Below, piece by piece: positions 43,242-51,310 of a stretch of 64,000 nt of DNA. The stretch is taken from the NCBI GenBank assembly GCA_964453205.1, contig CAYVRC010000003.1:1-64000 (forward strand), written 5' to 3'. Position numbers and translations under genes: made by a program. This DNA comes from Crateriforma sp964453205 (GTDB lineage: Bacteria; Planctomycetota; Planctomycetia; Pirellulales; Pirellulaceae). Within the stretch, counting starts at the first letter, position 1, and each line of letters starts with the position of its first letter. The notes under the pieces are model-generated. The model did no database searches, had not been told where the DNA came from, and worked only from the letters and a program-made list of their open reading frames with translations.

Positions 43242-43820
43242 TCCGGCGGGGCGAACCTTGTCACGTGCGGCCCTTCGATCGCGGTTCGCTAGAGTCCCTT
43301 TCCCAGGGGGCGCCTGGGAAAGGGCTCTAAACGATTCATCGATGTGATCGCCATCGGGGCAGGAAGGCTGGCAACATCGATGCGTCAAAGCCGAGACAGG
43401 GGGGCAAAGTCGGCTTCGACGAAGAGCTCTCCGGGCATCGCCTTGGGGCAAAGGCGGGCCGATCTTCGAGGGACGAGTCGGAGGCAGATGACCGTCTCTC
43501 TCTGTGGCTCTTCTGAAACAACTGTTCACGATGAAACAAGATACGGCGGCAAGAAGTAGGTGAATTGTGTTCGAAACCGCCTTTCGAATGGGGGTTTGAT
43601 TCCGTGTGGACCGCTTGTGTCAACTTTGCGGCGGCTAAAACGTCGCAGGGCGTGGCTTAAACGTCGCATGGCGAGACCTCGCGTTCCGCCGGAGTCTGTT
43701 TCGGGGTACCTTTCCCCCGCGAAAGAATCTTGCACACTGTCCGGCTGAGCGTTGGCACCTGCAGCGAATCGCGTGGTGACAACACCTCCAAACCGCGACA
43801 AAACGGATAGGAACGAATTG
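43242..43820. other. 579-base gene-free region upstream of pfk
   Basis: Contains the 16-bp-stem palindrome at 43291-43328 (own entry), then about 460 bases in which short open frames on both strands look like random composition. No tRNA or small-RNA shape was recognised. A ribosome-binding AGGAAC about 9 bases before the pfk ATG is the only clear signal. Confidence 0.5.
43291..43328. repeat. Long palindrome (PGGAWER-type dispersed element)
   Basis: CCCTTTCCCAGG (43296-43307) pairs perfectly with CCTGGGAAAGGG (43313-43324), and AGAG/CTCT outside extends the stem after one unpaired T. The loop is GGGCG. There is no T-tract. In one frame it would read PFPGGAWER, a peptide I recall recurring in small spurious proteins of planctomycetes and cyanobacteria, which suggests a genome-wide repeat. 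It lies 50 bases after the hydrolase stop and might also act as a transcript-end hairpin. Confidence 0.55.
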
Positions 43821-44960
43821 ATGGACGATCATCATGTCAGTTTGAATCGGCCCCGGATCGGGGTGTTGACCTCGGGTGGCGATTGCCCGGGGCTGAACGC
43901 GGTGCTTCGTGCGGTCGCCAAGACGGCTTATTGGCAAGGCTACGAGGTGCTGGGGTTTGAACAGGGCTTCGAAGGCTTGATCGACCCGATTCGCTACAAG
44001 CCGCTGACGCAGCAAAGCACTCAAGGCATCTTGACGATGGGCGGCACGATCTTGGGCAGCACGAACCGAGGCCGCTTTGGTGCCCGCGTCGGCGTCGACG
44101 GTCGTGCGGAAATCGATCCGGCGTTGGTCCGGCAAGTCGCCCAGACGTTCGAATCGCTGAACTTGGAAGGACTGATCTGCGTCGGCGGCGACGGATCGTT
44201 GTCCACGGCCGTCCAGTTCCACGAGGCCGGTTTGCCGGTCGTCGGTGTCCCCAAGACGATCGACAACGATTTGTCTTGCACGGCGTACACGTTCGGGTTC
44301 AACAGCGCGGTGTTGTGCTGCGCCGACGCGTTGGATCGCTTGCACACGACGGCGGAAAGTCATCGCCGCGTCATGGTGTTGGAGGTCATGGGTCGCCACA
44401 CCGGATGGATCGCGCTGCACGGCGGCATCGCAGGCGGCGCCGACGTGATCTTATTGCCAGAAATCCCATGGCGATACGAAAACATCTTGGCGAAGATCGA
44501 AGAGCGTCGGCAGCTGGGAAAGAACTTCACGCTGGTCGTCGTCGCCGAAGGTGCCAGCCTGCCGGACGGTTCCTTGGTATCGTCCCAAGACACCGGCGGC
44601 AATTTGCAAGCGAAACTCGGCGGCATCGGACACGTCGTGACCGCGGAACTGGAGCATCGCATCGAACAAGAGGTCCGCTGCGTCGTGCTGGGGCATTTGC
44701 AACGTGGCGGAGGACCGACGACGTTCGACCGCGTGCTGGCGACCCAGTTCGGCGCTCATGCGGTGCGGTTGGTGATCGAAAAGAAGTTCGGACAAATGGT
44801 TTGCATCCGTCCGCCGGAGATCGCCGACGTGCCGATCTCCGAAGCGGTCGGTTCGCTTCGCACGGTCAATCCGGCCGCCTCGGACGTGCTGACCGCGCGG
44901 GCGTTGGGGATCAACTTGGGTGACACACCGGGTTACCAAAACCCGTTCCAAACGCGATAG
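43821..44960 (+). CDS. pfkA: 6-phosphofructokinase (mixed ATP/PPi signature)
   Basis: 379 aa, near typical size. GVLTSGGDCPGLNAVLRAV is the nucleotide loop. The pair that decides the phosphoryl donor is GGDGSLSTA (Gly at the ATP-type position) and VGVPKTIDNDLSCT (Lys instead of Gly, as in PPi-type enzymes). VMEVMGRHTGW binds fructose-6-phosphate, and HLQRGGGPTTFDRVLAT is the C-terminal block. It phosphorylates fructose-6-phosphate in glycolysis. The donor remains open: such mixed forms are reported as ATP-dependent but also in PPi-type groups. The start follows an AGGAAC ribosome-binding site; upstream residues are non-homologous. Confidence 0.92.
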   Translation: MDDHHVSLNRPRIGVLTSGGDCPGLNAVLRAVAKTAYWQGYEVLGFEQGFEGLIDPIRYKPLTQQSTQGILTMGGTILGSTNRGRFGARVGVDGRAEIDPALVRQVAQTFESLNLEGLICVGGDGSLSTAVQFHEAGLPVVGVPKTIDNDLSCTAYTFGFNSAVLCCADALDRLHTTAESHRRVMVLEVMGRHTGWIALHGGIAGGADVILLPEIPWRYENILAKIEERRQLGKNFTLVVVAEGASLPDGSLVSSQDTGGNLQAKLGGIGHVVTAELEHRIEQEVRCVVLGHLQRGGGPTTFDRVLATQFGAHAVRLVIEKKFGQMVCIRPPEIADVPISEAVGSLRTVNPAASDVLTARALGINLGDTPGYQNPFQTR

Positions 44961-45278
44961 GATCGAACGACGTTTCGTAGGGCGCAAAGAAAACGGCGAA
45001 TCAACGTACGCAAACGTTGATTCGCCGCCTTCACCAAAACTGCAAAGTTTCTGTCGGATTCCGTCGCACATTCCCACGGTGAAACGGAGCGACAGTCCCT
45101 TTCGGACTGCTGAGCGTCGGGTCCTCCACATGGTTGACCCTCGCCGGCTTCCTACTTTTCGGCTGATCCTACCGACCGACGGGATGGTAAGTGTTAGAAG
45201 ACCCCAAATCAGCCACCCGCCCATCAATCGATACCGGATGTGTCGATTAATCCAGCGACGCAAAATAGAAAGTTGCCT
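44961..45278. other. 318-base gene-free region with a strong hairpin
   Basis: The gap lies between convergent pfkA and the PQQ-like gene. It has the 14-bp hairpin at 44994-45027; the rest has short open frames with a simple composition that I take as non-coding. I saw no promoter or RNA gene. Confidence 0.5.
44994..45027. terminator. Perfect 14-bp hairpin between convergent genes
   Basis: CGGCGAATCAACGT (44994-45007) pairs with ACGTTGATTCGCCG (45014-45027) around the loop ACGCAA. No run of T follows on either strand, so factor-independent termination is only possible; transcript stabilisation is an alternative. Confidence 0.45.
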
Positions 45279-46571
45279 TCAAGAGGATTCACCCGCATAG
45301 CAGACCAACCGATCGTCTACACGAATGATCAGTTTTCCTTGAACAAACACCGGGGTCGCGCCGACGGGGCCGCCCAGATCGACGTCCAGCAAGGATTCCA
45401 TCTTGTCGTCGGCCGACATCACGGTCGCTTTGCCTTGCAAGTCGATGGCCAAGATTTTGTCACCGACCAAGATCGGCGAGGCGCCGAAGTTTCCGCCCAA
45501 GCGTTTGCGAGTGATCGTTTCACCGGTCATCGCATCGAAACAACTGGCGATGCCGCGATCATCGACGGCGAATAGTTTTCCGTCACGAACGACGGCGGTG
45601 GGAACGTAGGGGGCACCGCTTTTGATTCGATAGACTTCCCGGGCGATGCTGCCTTGATCGGGCATTCGAACGGCGACCATTTCGTTCCCGCCACCACCGC
45701 TGCCGCATGATCCGATCAACAAATCTCCGACGACCAGGGGCGAACTGCAGCATCGTTTGCTGAACGCGTCGGAACGAAATTGCAGGCGACCGTTCGTCAA
45801 ATCGATGCCGAACAGTCCGTCGCCGGTGTTCGCACCGATCAACCATTTGGGCCGACCCGACGCGTCATCGACGACCGCCGGCGTCCCATAACAAACGCGG
45901 GTCGTCGTCAGCGGGCACGTCCAATGGGTGTTCCCCGTTTTGCGGTCGACGGCGATCATGCGACTTTCACCAGGTTCGTCCCCGGGATCCAGGCTCTCGG
46001 CTTGCTGCGAAAAAAACAGAATGACTTGTTCACCGACGACCAACGGACTGGCCCCGTAACCGTGTTGACTTTGAAAACGTCCGAAGTCGCGTCGCCAGAT
46101 TTCTTGACCCTCATGATCCATGGCGACCAGAAAAGTGTGTGCCCCGTCGCTCCACGTCACGTATACCTGTTCCGCATCGGCGGCGGGTGTTCCCGAGGCC
46201 AGCGTGTTGCGTTGGTGCAGATGGTAATCGGATTGCGGAAACTCGGCCGACCAAATTTCGGTGCCGTCGGTCAGTGACAGACAGTCCAACGAGATCGAAG
46301 ACCTCGCGGGCCGGGAACGCAGTAAAAACAAGCGGTCTTTCCAAACGATCGGCGACCCGACGTCACGGCTTTTCAGTTCGTGTTGCCAAAGCGTCGTCGA
46401 GGCGTCCAGTCTGGCGGGCAATTCCCCCGCGACCACGCGTCCGGTGTCGGCCGAACCGCGAAAAGATGGCCAGTCGGCGTCGGCACGGGCGGCCGGGAAC
46501 GCCGCGACCGTGGCCAGGGAGGTCGTGGCAATCGCGAACCATGCGGCCGCCGGAAAACTGATTCGTGTCAT
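45279..46571 (-). CDS. Exported PQQ-binding-like beta-propeller protein
   Basis: 430 aa. Signal peptide ends near FPAARADADW, then WPSFRGSADTGRVV, the usual start of planctomycete PQQ-like proteins. Multiple blade repeats follow: GSPIVWKDRLFLLRS, GTPAADAEQVYVTWSDG, GYGASPLVVGEQVILFFSQQ, GTPAVVDDASGRPKWLIGAN, SSPLVVGDLLIGSCGSGGGGN and ASPILVGDKILAIDLQGK. The Trp-docking GEQ/W motifs needed for a full eight-blade quinoprotein are partly degenerate, so it may be a structural repeat protein rather than an alcohol dehydrogenase. It faces pfkA and is separate from the neighbours. Confidence 0.85.
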   Translation of the reverse strand: MTRISFPAAAWFAIATTSLATVAAFPAARADADWPSFRGSADTGRVVAGELPARLDASTTLWQHELKSRDVGSPIVWKDRLFLLRSRPARSSISLDCLSLTDGTEIWSAEFPQSDYHLHQRNTLASGTPAADAEQVYVTWSDGAHTFLVAMDHEGQEIWRRDFGRFQSQHGYGASPLVVGEQVILFFSQQAESLDPGDEPGESRMIAVDRKTGNTHWTCPLTTTRVCYGTPAVVDDASGRPKWLIGANTGDGLFGIDLTNGRLQFRSDAFSKRCCSSPLVVGDLLIGSCGSGGGGNEMVAVRMPDQGSIAREVYRIKSGAPYVPTAVVRDGKLFAVDDRGIASCFDAMTGETITRKRLGGNFGASPILVGDKILAIDLQGKATVMSADDKMESLLDVDLGGPVGATPVFVQGKLIIRVDDRLVCYAGESS

Positions 46572-46715
46572 GACGATTGTGCAAGCTGGGAAGTGGACAG
46601 GGGCTCAAGAGCGACCGAACGATCAGGGGCGTTTTTCGCCGGGCGATCGAGGCGGCCGAATCTTTGACGTAGGTTTCAGGGCATTCTAGCCCAACACCGC
46701 TTCCACAGGTTCCGC

Positions 46716-47927
46716 ATGATCAAGCCGACAATTCGATGGTGCGATGATTTATCCGAACTGGGCCCGCTCGGCGGCGACGGGGAGGCACCGGGGAATTGCA
46801 CTTGGGACCGATTGTCCGCCGGCGTGCCGTTTCGCGGACCCGTCTGGTTGGGTGCGTGGTGGCGGCACTTGGCCGGCGATGCGAAATGCCAGAGCTTGAT
46901 CGCCCGCGACGAAAACGGGCAAATCGTCGGACTGTTTCCTTTGTATCGAGACGCCGCCGACGATCGCGGCGCGGTCCTGCGAAGCTTCGGCGACGGATCG
47001 ACCTGTACCGACCACGTTTCGATCATGGCCGCCGACGGTTGCCAGTTCGCGGTGGCCGTCGCGATGGCGGAATTCTTGGCGGCGGGCCGCGGCGTACCGA
47101 AAGACGCGTCCGGGCAGGCATCGCTCGCGGCGGAATCGAACAACCCGGCCTGGTCATCCCTGGTCGTCGACGGTGTGGTCGAAGGCGACGAGTCGATGGA
47201 GATTTTCGTCAAACGGATGGGCGAATTGGGCGGACGGATCCACTGTCAGTCGCGAATGAAGACTTGGTTCTTGAAAACCGAAGGCGACTTTGACGATTAT
47301 CTGAAAACGGTCTCGCGAAAGCACCGCAGCCGAATCCGCCGGATGATGCGATCGGTGTCGGACACGCCCGGCCTGACGATCGAACAGCCGACCGACATCG
47401 ACGATGTTCGAGTCATGCTGGGTGAGCTGATCGATTTGCATCAAGCACGCTGGACGGCCGTCGGCTCGAGCGGCTCGTTTCACGATCCGACTTTTCGGCA
47501 CTTCATCCGTCAGGTCGCCGAGGAATCTTGGCAACGCGACGAATTGTGGCTGGTGGGTTTGCGGAAAGATCATCGACTGGTCAGCGTCGCGATGTCGCTG
47601 GTCGGCCGGGACCGCAAGGCGTACTGTTTCACGACGGGAACCGACACGACTCTGGACGAATTGCAACCCGGCCGATTGTTGAACCTGCACATGATCGCCG
47701 AGGCCTACCGGCGGAATTTCGTCGGGATCGATTTCCTCCGTGGTGACGAGGCCTACAAGCACCGTTTGCACGCCCAAGGCCGACCCTTGATCCAGGTCCG
47801 CATCGCCGCGCCGGCTTTCACCTCGCAACTACGTCACGCGGCTTGGCTGACCGGATTCGAAGTCAAGCAATTCGTGCGACGAAGACTGGGACGCAAAACG
47901 ATCGACGTCTTGAGTCTGGGGTCGTGA
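46716..47927 (+). CDS. BioF2/CelD-like acyltransferase (GNAT fold)
   Basis: 403 aa, no signal peptide. The N-terminal half reads TWDRLSAGVPFRGPVWLGAWWRHL, IARDENGQIVGLFPLYRD and a region of low similarity. The C-terminal half (about 190-400) holds KTVSRKHRSRIRRMMRSV, LIDLHQARWTAVGSSGSF, FIRQVAEESWQRDELWLVGLR and DFLRGDEAYKHRLHAQGRP, which match the FemAB-like acetyltransferase_6 domain (CelD/BcsL group), often found in exopolysaccharide loci. The DFLRGDExYK block is the strongest diagnostic. Its substrate is not known. It is divergent from the PQQ-like gene (144 bases) and convergent with the signal peptidase gene. Confidence 0.82.
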   Translation: MIKPTIRWCDDLSELGPLGGDGEAPGNCTWDRLSAGVPFRGPVWLGAWWRHLAGDAKCQSLIARDENGQIVGLFPLYRDAADDRGAVLRSFGDGSTCTDHVSIMAADGCQFAVAVAMAEFLAAGRGVPKDASGQASLAAESNNPAWSSLVVDGVVEGDESMEIFVKRMGELGGRIHCQSRMKTWFLKTEGDFDDYLKTVSRKHRSRIRRMMRSVSDTPGLTIEQPTDIDDVRVMLGELIDLHQARWTAVGSSGSFHDPTFRHFIRQVAEESWQRDELWLVGLRKDHRLVSVAMSLVGRDRKAYCFTTGTDTTLDELQPGRLLNLHMIAEAYRRNFVGIDFLRGDEAYKHRLHAQGRPLIQVRIAAPAFTSQLRHAAWLTGFEVKQFVRRRLGRKTIDVLSLGS

Positions 47928-47955
47928 GTCCGAGGTCGCCGGCTCAAGACGACAC

Positions 47956-49191
47956 TCATTCATCCAAGACCACGCCGATGAGGTCGGCCCGGTCGATCGG
48001 TCCCCAGTCGCGACTGTCGATCGACACCGGCACGTTGTCGCCCAAAACAAAGACTTGGTCCTCGGACAGGCGAACGGGGTAAACCTCCGCGTCGTGCGTT
48101 TTGTTCAAGCGGTGATCGACGGGACGCTCCAGATAGAAACCGCTGAGGATCGAACCGGGCGGACAACGGATCGCAATGGGATGTTCCGGACCGACCATGC
48201 CTCGGGTCTCTCGGTCGCCCCGATCATCGGGGGGCGTATCGAGGATCGCATCGCGGGTCGAGAAACGGACGGCCGAGAGTTCGTCGGGCATCGGGCGGTG
48301 CTGGACACGCACGCCCTCGGGTGTCCAAAACAGGACTTCGATCGTCGAATCCTTTGCGTCTTTCGAATCACCCGGCGGCGTGGCGTCGTCGGTCCTGCCG
48401 GCGTTCATCGTCAAGATCAGACGGTCGACGATGTTCAGCCGACGCGTCAAGTTCACATTGCCTGGGTAGTCGTCACGCACGGCGTCGGCACGTCGGCGGT
48501 GGTAGACGTTCTTGTGACGATAGACCAGCCACTGCGGCGGGGCGTCCGTCAGGTGGGTGAATGTGTTGTCATCGATTCGCCACGCGGACGCCGCTTGTCC
48601 GGCTTGTCGATCCGCACCCGGGCGGGAAACGGGTGTCCACCAGGATTCCGGACGCGCGGTGTTGGGATCGACGGGGATCGTCGCGGTCGGCATCACGTCG
48701 CAGGTTCGACGGCCGTTGACGGTCAGCCGGTCCTCGGCCACGTCGATCACGTCGCCGGGCAGACCGATCAATCGTTTCAATCGGGGAAAGTTGTCCTGGC
48801 GGACCGCGACGACTTCGCCACGACGTGCCGGCCGGCCCAGGGCCTGGATCGAGTGAATTGTGACGACGTCCGCCGGATGATCCGCCCGACCGACGTCGGA
48901 GATCATTGTCCCGCAAAACGGGCAGGGAAACGTCGGCTCGGTCGGCATCAAACGGCGGGGGATTCGCACGACGCTCAGGCAACGATCGCAGCGGGCGATC
49001 GCATGCGGCCCGACGAAGGTCGGGGCCATCGACGGGCCGGCGACCTCCATCCTGGTCGCCGGCCGCGGGACGTCGCGACGATCGCCGCAGCCGACCAGAT
49101 TCGCGAACATCAGGCCCGCCATGATCGCCTGCCGCGGGAACCGAATCGGCGTTACACTGTCGTTTCCGGGGGGCAGATGATTTGCTAACAC
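47956..49191 (-). CDS. Type I signal peptidase-like lipoprotein with zinc-ribbon insertion
   Basis: 411 aa from the GTG at 49191. I choose it because it gives a charged n-region (IRFPRQAI) and a hydrophobic helix ending in the lipobox LVGC (Cys35); the ATG at 49122 has no positive charge. S26 motifs are GPSMAPTF with catalytic Ser54, FPRLKRLIGLPGDVIDV with catalytic Lys139 and C-terminal VFVLGDNVPVSIDSRDWGPI. Between Ser and Lys lies CDRC and CPFC (Cys68, 71, 90, 93), a zinc-ribbon-like insert not found in normal LepB. A long inserted domain (about 180-370) separates the conserved boxes. A periplasmic outer-surface protease of restricted specificity is possible. Confidence 0.75.
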   Translation of the reverse strand: MLANHLPPGNDSVTPIRFPRQAIMAGLMFANLVGCGDRRDVPRPATRMEVAGPSMAPTFVGPHAIARCDRCLSVVRIPRRLMPTEPTFPCPFCGTMISDVGRADHPADVVTIHSIQALGRPARRGEVVAVRQDNFPRLKRLIGLPGDVIDVAEDRLTVNGRRTCDVMPTATIPVDPNTARPESWWTPVSRPGADRQAGQAASAWRIDDNTFTHLTDAPPQWLVYRHKNVYHRRRADAVRDDYPGNVNLTRRLNIVDRLILTMNAGRTDDATPPGDSKDAKDSTIEVLFWTPEGVRVQHRPMPDELSAVRFSTRDAILDTPPDDRGDRETRGMVGPEHPIAIRCPPGSILSGFYLERPVDHRLNKTHDAEVYPVRLSEDQVFVLGDNVPVSIDSRDWGPIDRADLIGVVLDE

Positions 49192-49373
49192 TTCCGGCGA
49201 TTCTTTTCGTTCACGATCTTGCCAAATTGATGCCCGTCCCCGAAACCAGTCTTGCCGACGCGAGCCTCCGCAGCACCGGCGTCGAGAAAAATTCTGCGGC
49301 TCACCCCAGCGACGGTCCCGGGCCGTCGGAGACCCCCGCACGGCGGCGGGAGCGGGGAAGGATGGGCCGGCTG

Positions 49374-50405
49374 ATGGGTTTCCGCGTTGCCGGGACGGGC
49401 TCCTACGTCCCCGAGAGGGTGGTGACCAACGAAGACTTGGCGGCGTTGGGTTGCGACAGCGACTGGATCGTTCGCCGCACGGGTATTTTGGAGCGCCGGA
49501 AAGCCGCCGACGACCAAGCGACCAGCGACCTGTGCTACGAAGCCTCGCTGCGTTGTCTGGCCGCCGCGGGCAAGACCGCCGCCGATGTCGATTTGATCTT
49601 GGTCGCGACGATCACGCCGGATCATCCGACGCCTTCGACGGCGTGCTTGTTGCAAGAACGCTTGGGGGCCCGGGCCCCGGCGATGGACATCGGTGCGGCG
49701 TGTGCCGGGTTCATGTACGCCATGGTCACCGCGGCTCAGTTCATCGCGTCGGGCAATCAGCGATGCGTGTTGGTGGTCGGCGCGGACTTGATGACCCGCA
49801 CCGCCGATCCGGACGACAAGAAAACCTATCCGTTGTTCGGCGACGGTGCCGGGGCGGTTTTGCTGGTCCCCGACGAATCCGCAGTCGAGATCGCTGATCC
49901 CAGCCGTGATCCGCAAAAAACACCGCCCGAGGCCCCCGCGGCCAAAGGCTTGCTCGCGTATCAGTTGGGCAGCGAAGGCTGCGGCGCCGAGACGCTTTGC
50001 ATCGCCGCCGGCGGCACGCGTCAAGCGATGACGCCCGAAGCGTACGCCAGGGGCGGCCAGTTCCTGCGGATGGACGGTCGTCACGTGTTCAAGTGGGCGG
50101 TGCGAGTGTTCGACGAAAGCGCCAAGCAGGTCATGAAGGCGGCCGACGTGGACGCGGCGGATCTGGATCTGCTGATTTTGCATCAAGCCAATCACCGGAT
50201 CATCGATTCGGCGGTCTCCGATTTGAACGTCGATGCCGACAAGGTGTTTGTCAATCTACAGCATTACGGCAACACGTCGGCGGCCAGCATCCCGTTGGTC
50301 TTGGACGAAGCGGTTCGGGGCGGACGCATCGAATCGGGGGATCTGTTGTTGTTGTGCGGATTCGGTGCCGGACTCGCTTGGGGAACCGCCGTGATGCGGT
50401 GGTGA
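49374..50405 (+). CDS. fabH: Beta-ketoacyl-ACP synthase III
   Basis: 343 aa. FabH motifs: GTGSYVPERVVTNEDLAALG, DWIVRRTGILERR, the active-site cysteine in DIGAACAGFMYAM, LHQANHRIID with the histidine, and QHYGNTSAASIPLVLDEA with the asparagine. It condenses acyl-CoA with malonyl-ACP to start fatty acid synthesis. GGGAAGG lies 12 bases before the ATG at 49374, which I prefer to the ATG at 49362, where the same SD would be adjacent. An insertion (ESAVEIADPSRDPQKTPPEAPAAKG) in the middle is longer than usual. It is divergent from the signal peptidase gene with a 182-base gap. Confidence 0.93.
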   Translation: MGFRVAGTGSYVPERVVTNEDLAALGCDSDWIVRRTGILERRKAADDQATSDLCYEASLRCLAAAGKTAADVDLILVATITPDHPTPSTACLLQERLGARAPAMDIGAACAGFMYAMVTAAQFIASGNQRCVLVVGADLMTRTADPDDKKTYPLFGDGAGAVLLVPDESAVEIADPSRDPQKTPPEAPAAKGLLAYQLGSEGCGAETLCIAAGGTRQAMTPEAYARGGQFLRMDGRHVFKWAVRVFDESAKQVMKAADVDAADLDLLILHQANHRIIDSAVSDLNVDADKVFVNLQHYGNTSAASIPLVLDEAVRGGRIESGDLLLLCGFGAGLAWGTAVMRW

Positions 50406-50474
50406 CTTTGCCGCCCCTGTTTTATTCGTTTTCATCTTGAGCCTCTCTCGCTATTCACCTCCCGCCACTGCCTC

Positions 50475-51263
50475 ATGTCTGTTGCCCTGTTCGTTCCCTG
50501 TTACGTCGACCAGTTTTATCCGGACGTGGCGATCGCTTCGCTGGAATTGCTGGAGAAACTGGGCATCGACGTCGTTTATCCCGGCGGTCAGACCTGCTGT
50601 GGACAGCCGATGGCGAATACCGGGTGCAACGACGACACCGCTCCGGTGGCCCGTCGATTCGTCGACATCTTTGCCGACTACGACGCCGTCGTGTGTCCGT
50701 CGGGTTCGTGCACCGCGATGGTCCGGCATCACTACGGCAGTTACTTCGACGACGACGACGTCGCGTTTCGGCACGTCCGGGAGAAAACCTACGAATTGTG
50801 CGAATACCTGCACGACGTGGTGGGCATCGGCGACGGCATCGCGGACCAGGCCGGCGCGTCGATCGACGTCCAGTTCCCGCACCGGGTGAGCGTCCATCAA
50901 AGTTGCCACGGGCTGCGTGAATTGGGGTTGGGATCGCAGAGCGAAACGATGTCCGAGTCGCCCGATAAGGTGTTGAGCCTGTTGAAGTTGGTCGGCGGCA
51001 TCCAGATCATGCCGCTGCAGCGGGTCGACGAATGCTGTGGCTTCGGCGGCACGTTTGCGGTCAACGAAGCGGACGTGTCGGCCGCGATGGGCCGTGACCG
51101 CGTGGGAGATCACTTGCAAAGCGGCAGCGAAGTCATCGTCTCGGCCGACATGAGCTGTTTGATGCACTTGCAAGGCATCACGCGACGCCAAAAAAGCCCG
51201 GTCCACGTCATGCACGTCGCCCAAGTCCTGGCCGGCAGAAACGTGCCGGTCACTTCGAATTGA
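50475..51263 (+). CDS. lutA: Lactate oxidation complex protein LutA (Fe-S oxidoreductase)
   Basis: 262 aa, the size of LutA/YkgE. It has two CCG domains: TCCGQPMANTGCNDD in the first and DECCGFGGTFAVNEADVSAAM in the second, each bound to an iron-sulfur cluster or used in electron transfer. VCPSGSCTAMVRHHY and VHQSCHGLRELG are the matching Cys motifs. The protein acts with LutB and LutC in the flavin-independent oxidation of L-lactate to pyruvate. No SD is evident before the ATG. The stop TGA lies inside the possible TTG start of lutB. Confidence 0.93.
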   Translation: MSVALFVPCYVDQFYPDVAIASLELLEKLGIDVVYPGGQTCCGQPMANTGCNDDTAPVARRFVDIFADYDAVVCPSGSCTAMVRHHYGSYFDDDDVAFRHVREKTYELCEYLHDVVGIGDGIADQAGASIDVQFPHRVSVHQSCHGLRELGLGSQSETMSESPDKVLSLLKLVGGIQIMPLQRVDECCGFGGTFAVNEADVSAAMGRDRVGDHLQSGSEVIVSADMSCLMHLQGITRRQKSPVHVMHVAQVLAGRNVPVTSN

Positions 51264-51310
51264 AATCCGGATTTTTCGAAAGTTCGTCCCCCCTCACTTT
51301 TCAGCCACCC

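Noticed and set aside
43336..43623. 95-codon open frame upstream of pfkA
   Set aside because: Serine/arginine/proline-rich composition without a ribosome-binding site; looks like random frame in non-coding DNA.
44451..45263. Minus-strand open frame extending from the pfk-PQQ gap into pfkA
   Set aside because: Overlaps strongly conserved pfkA codons and has no recognisable domain; the gap portion is non-coding with a hairpin.
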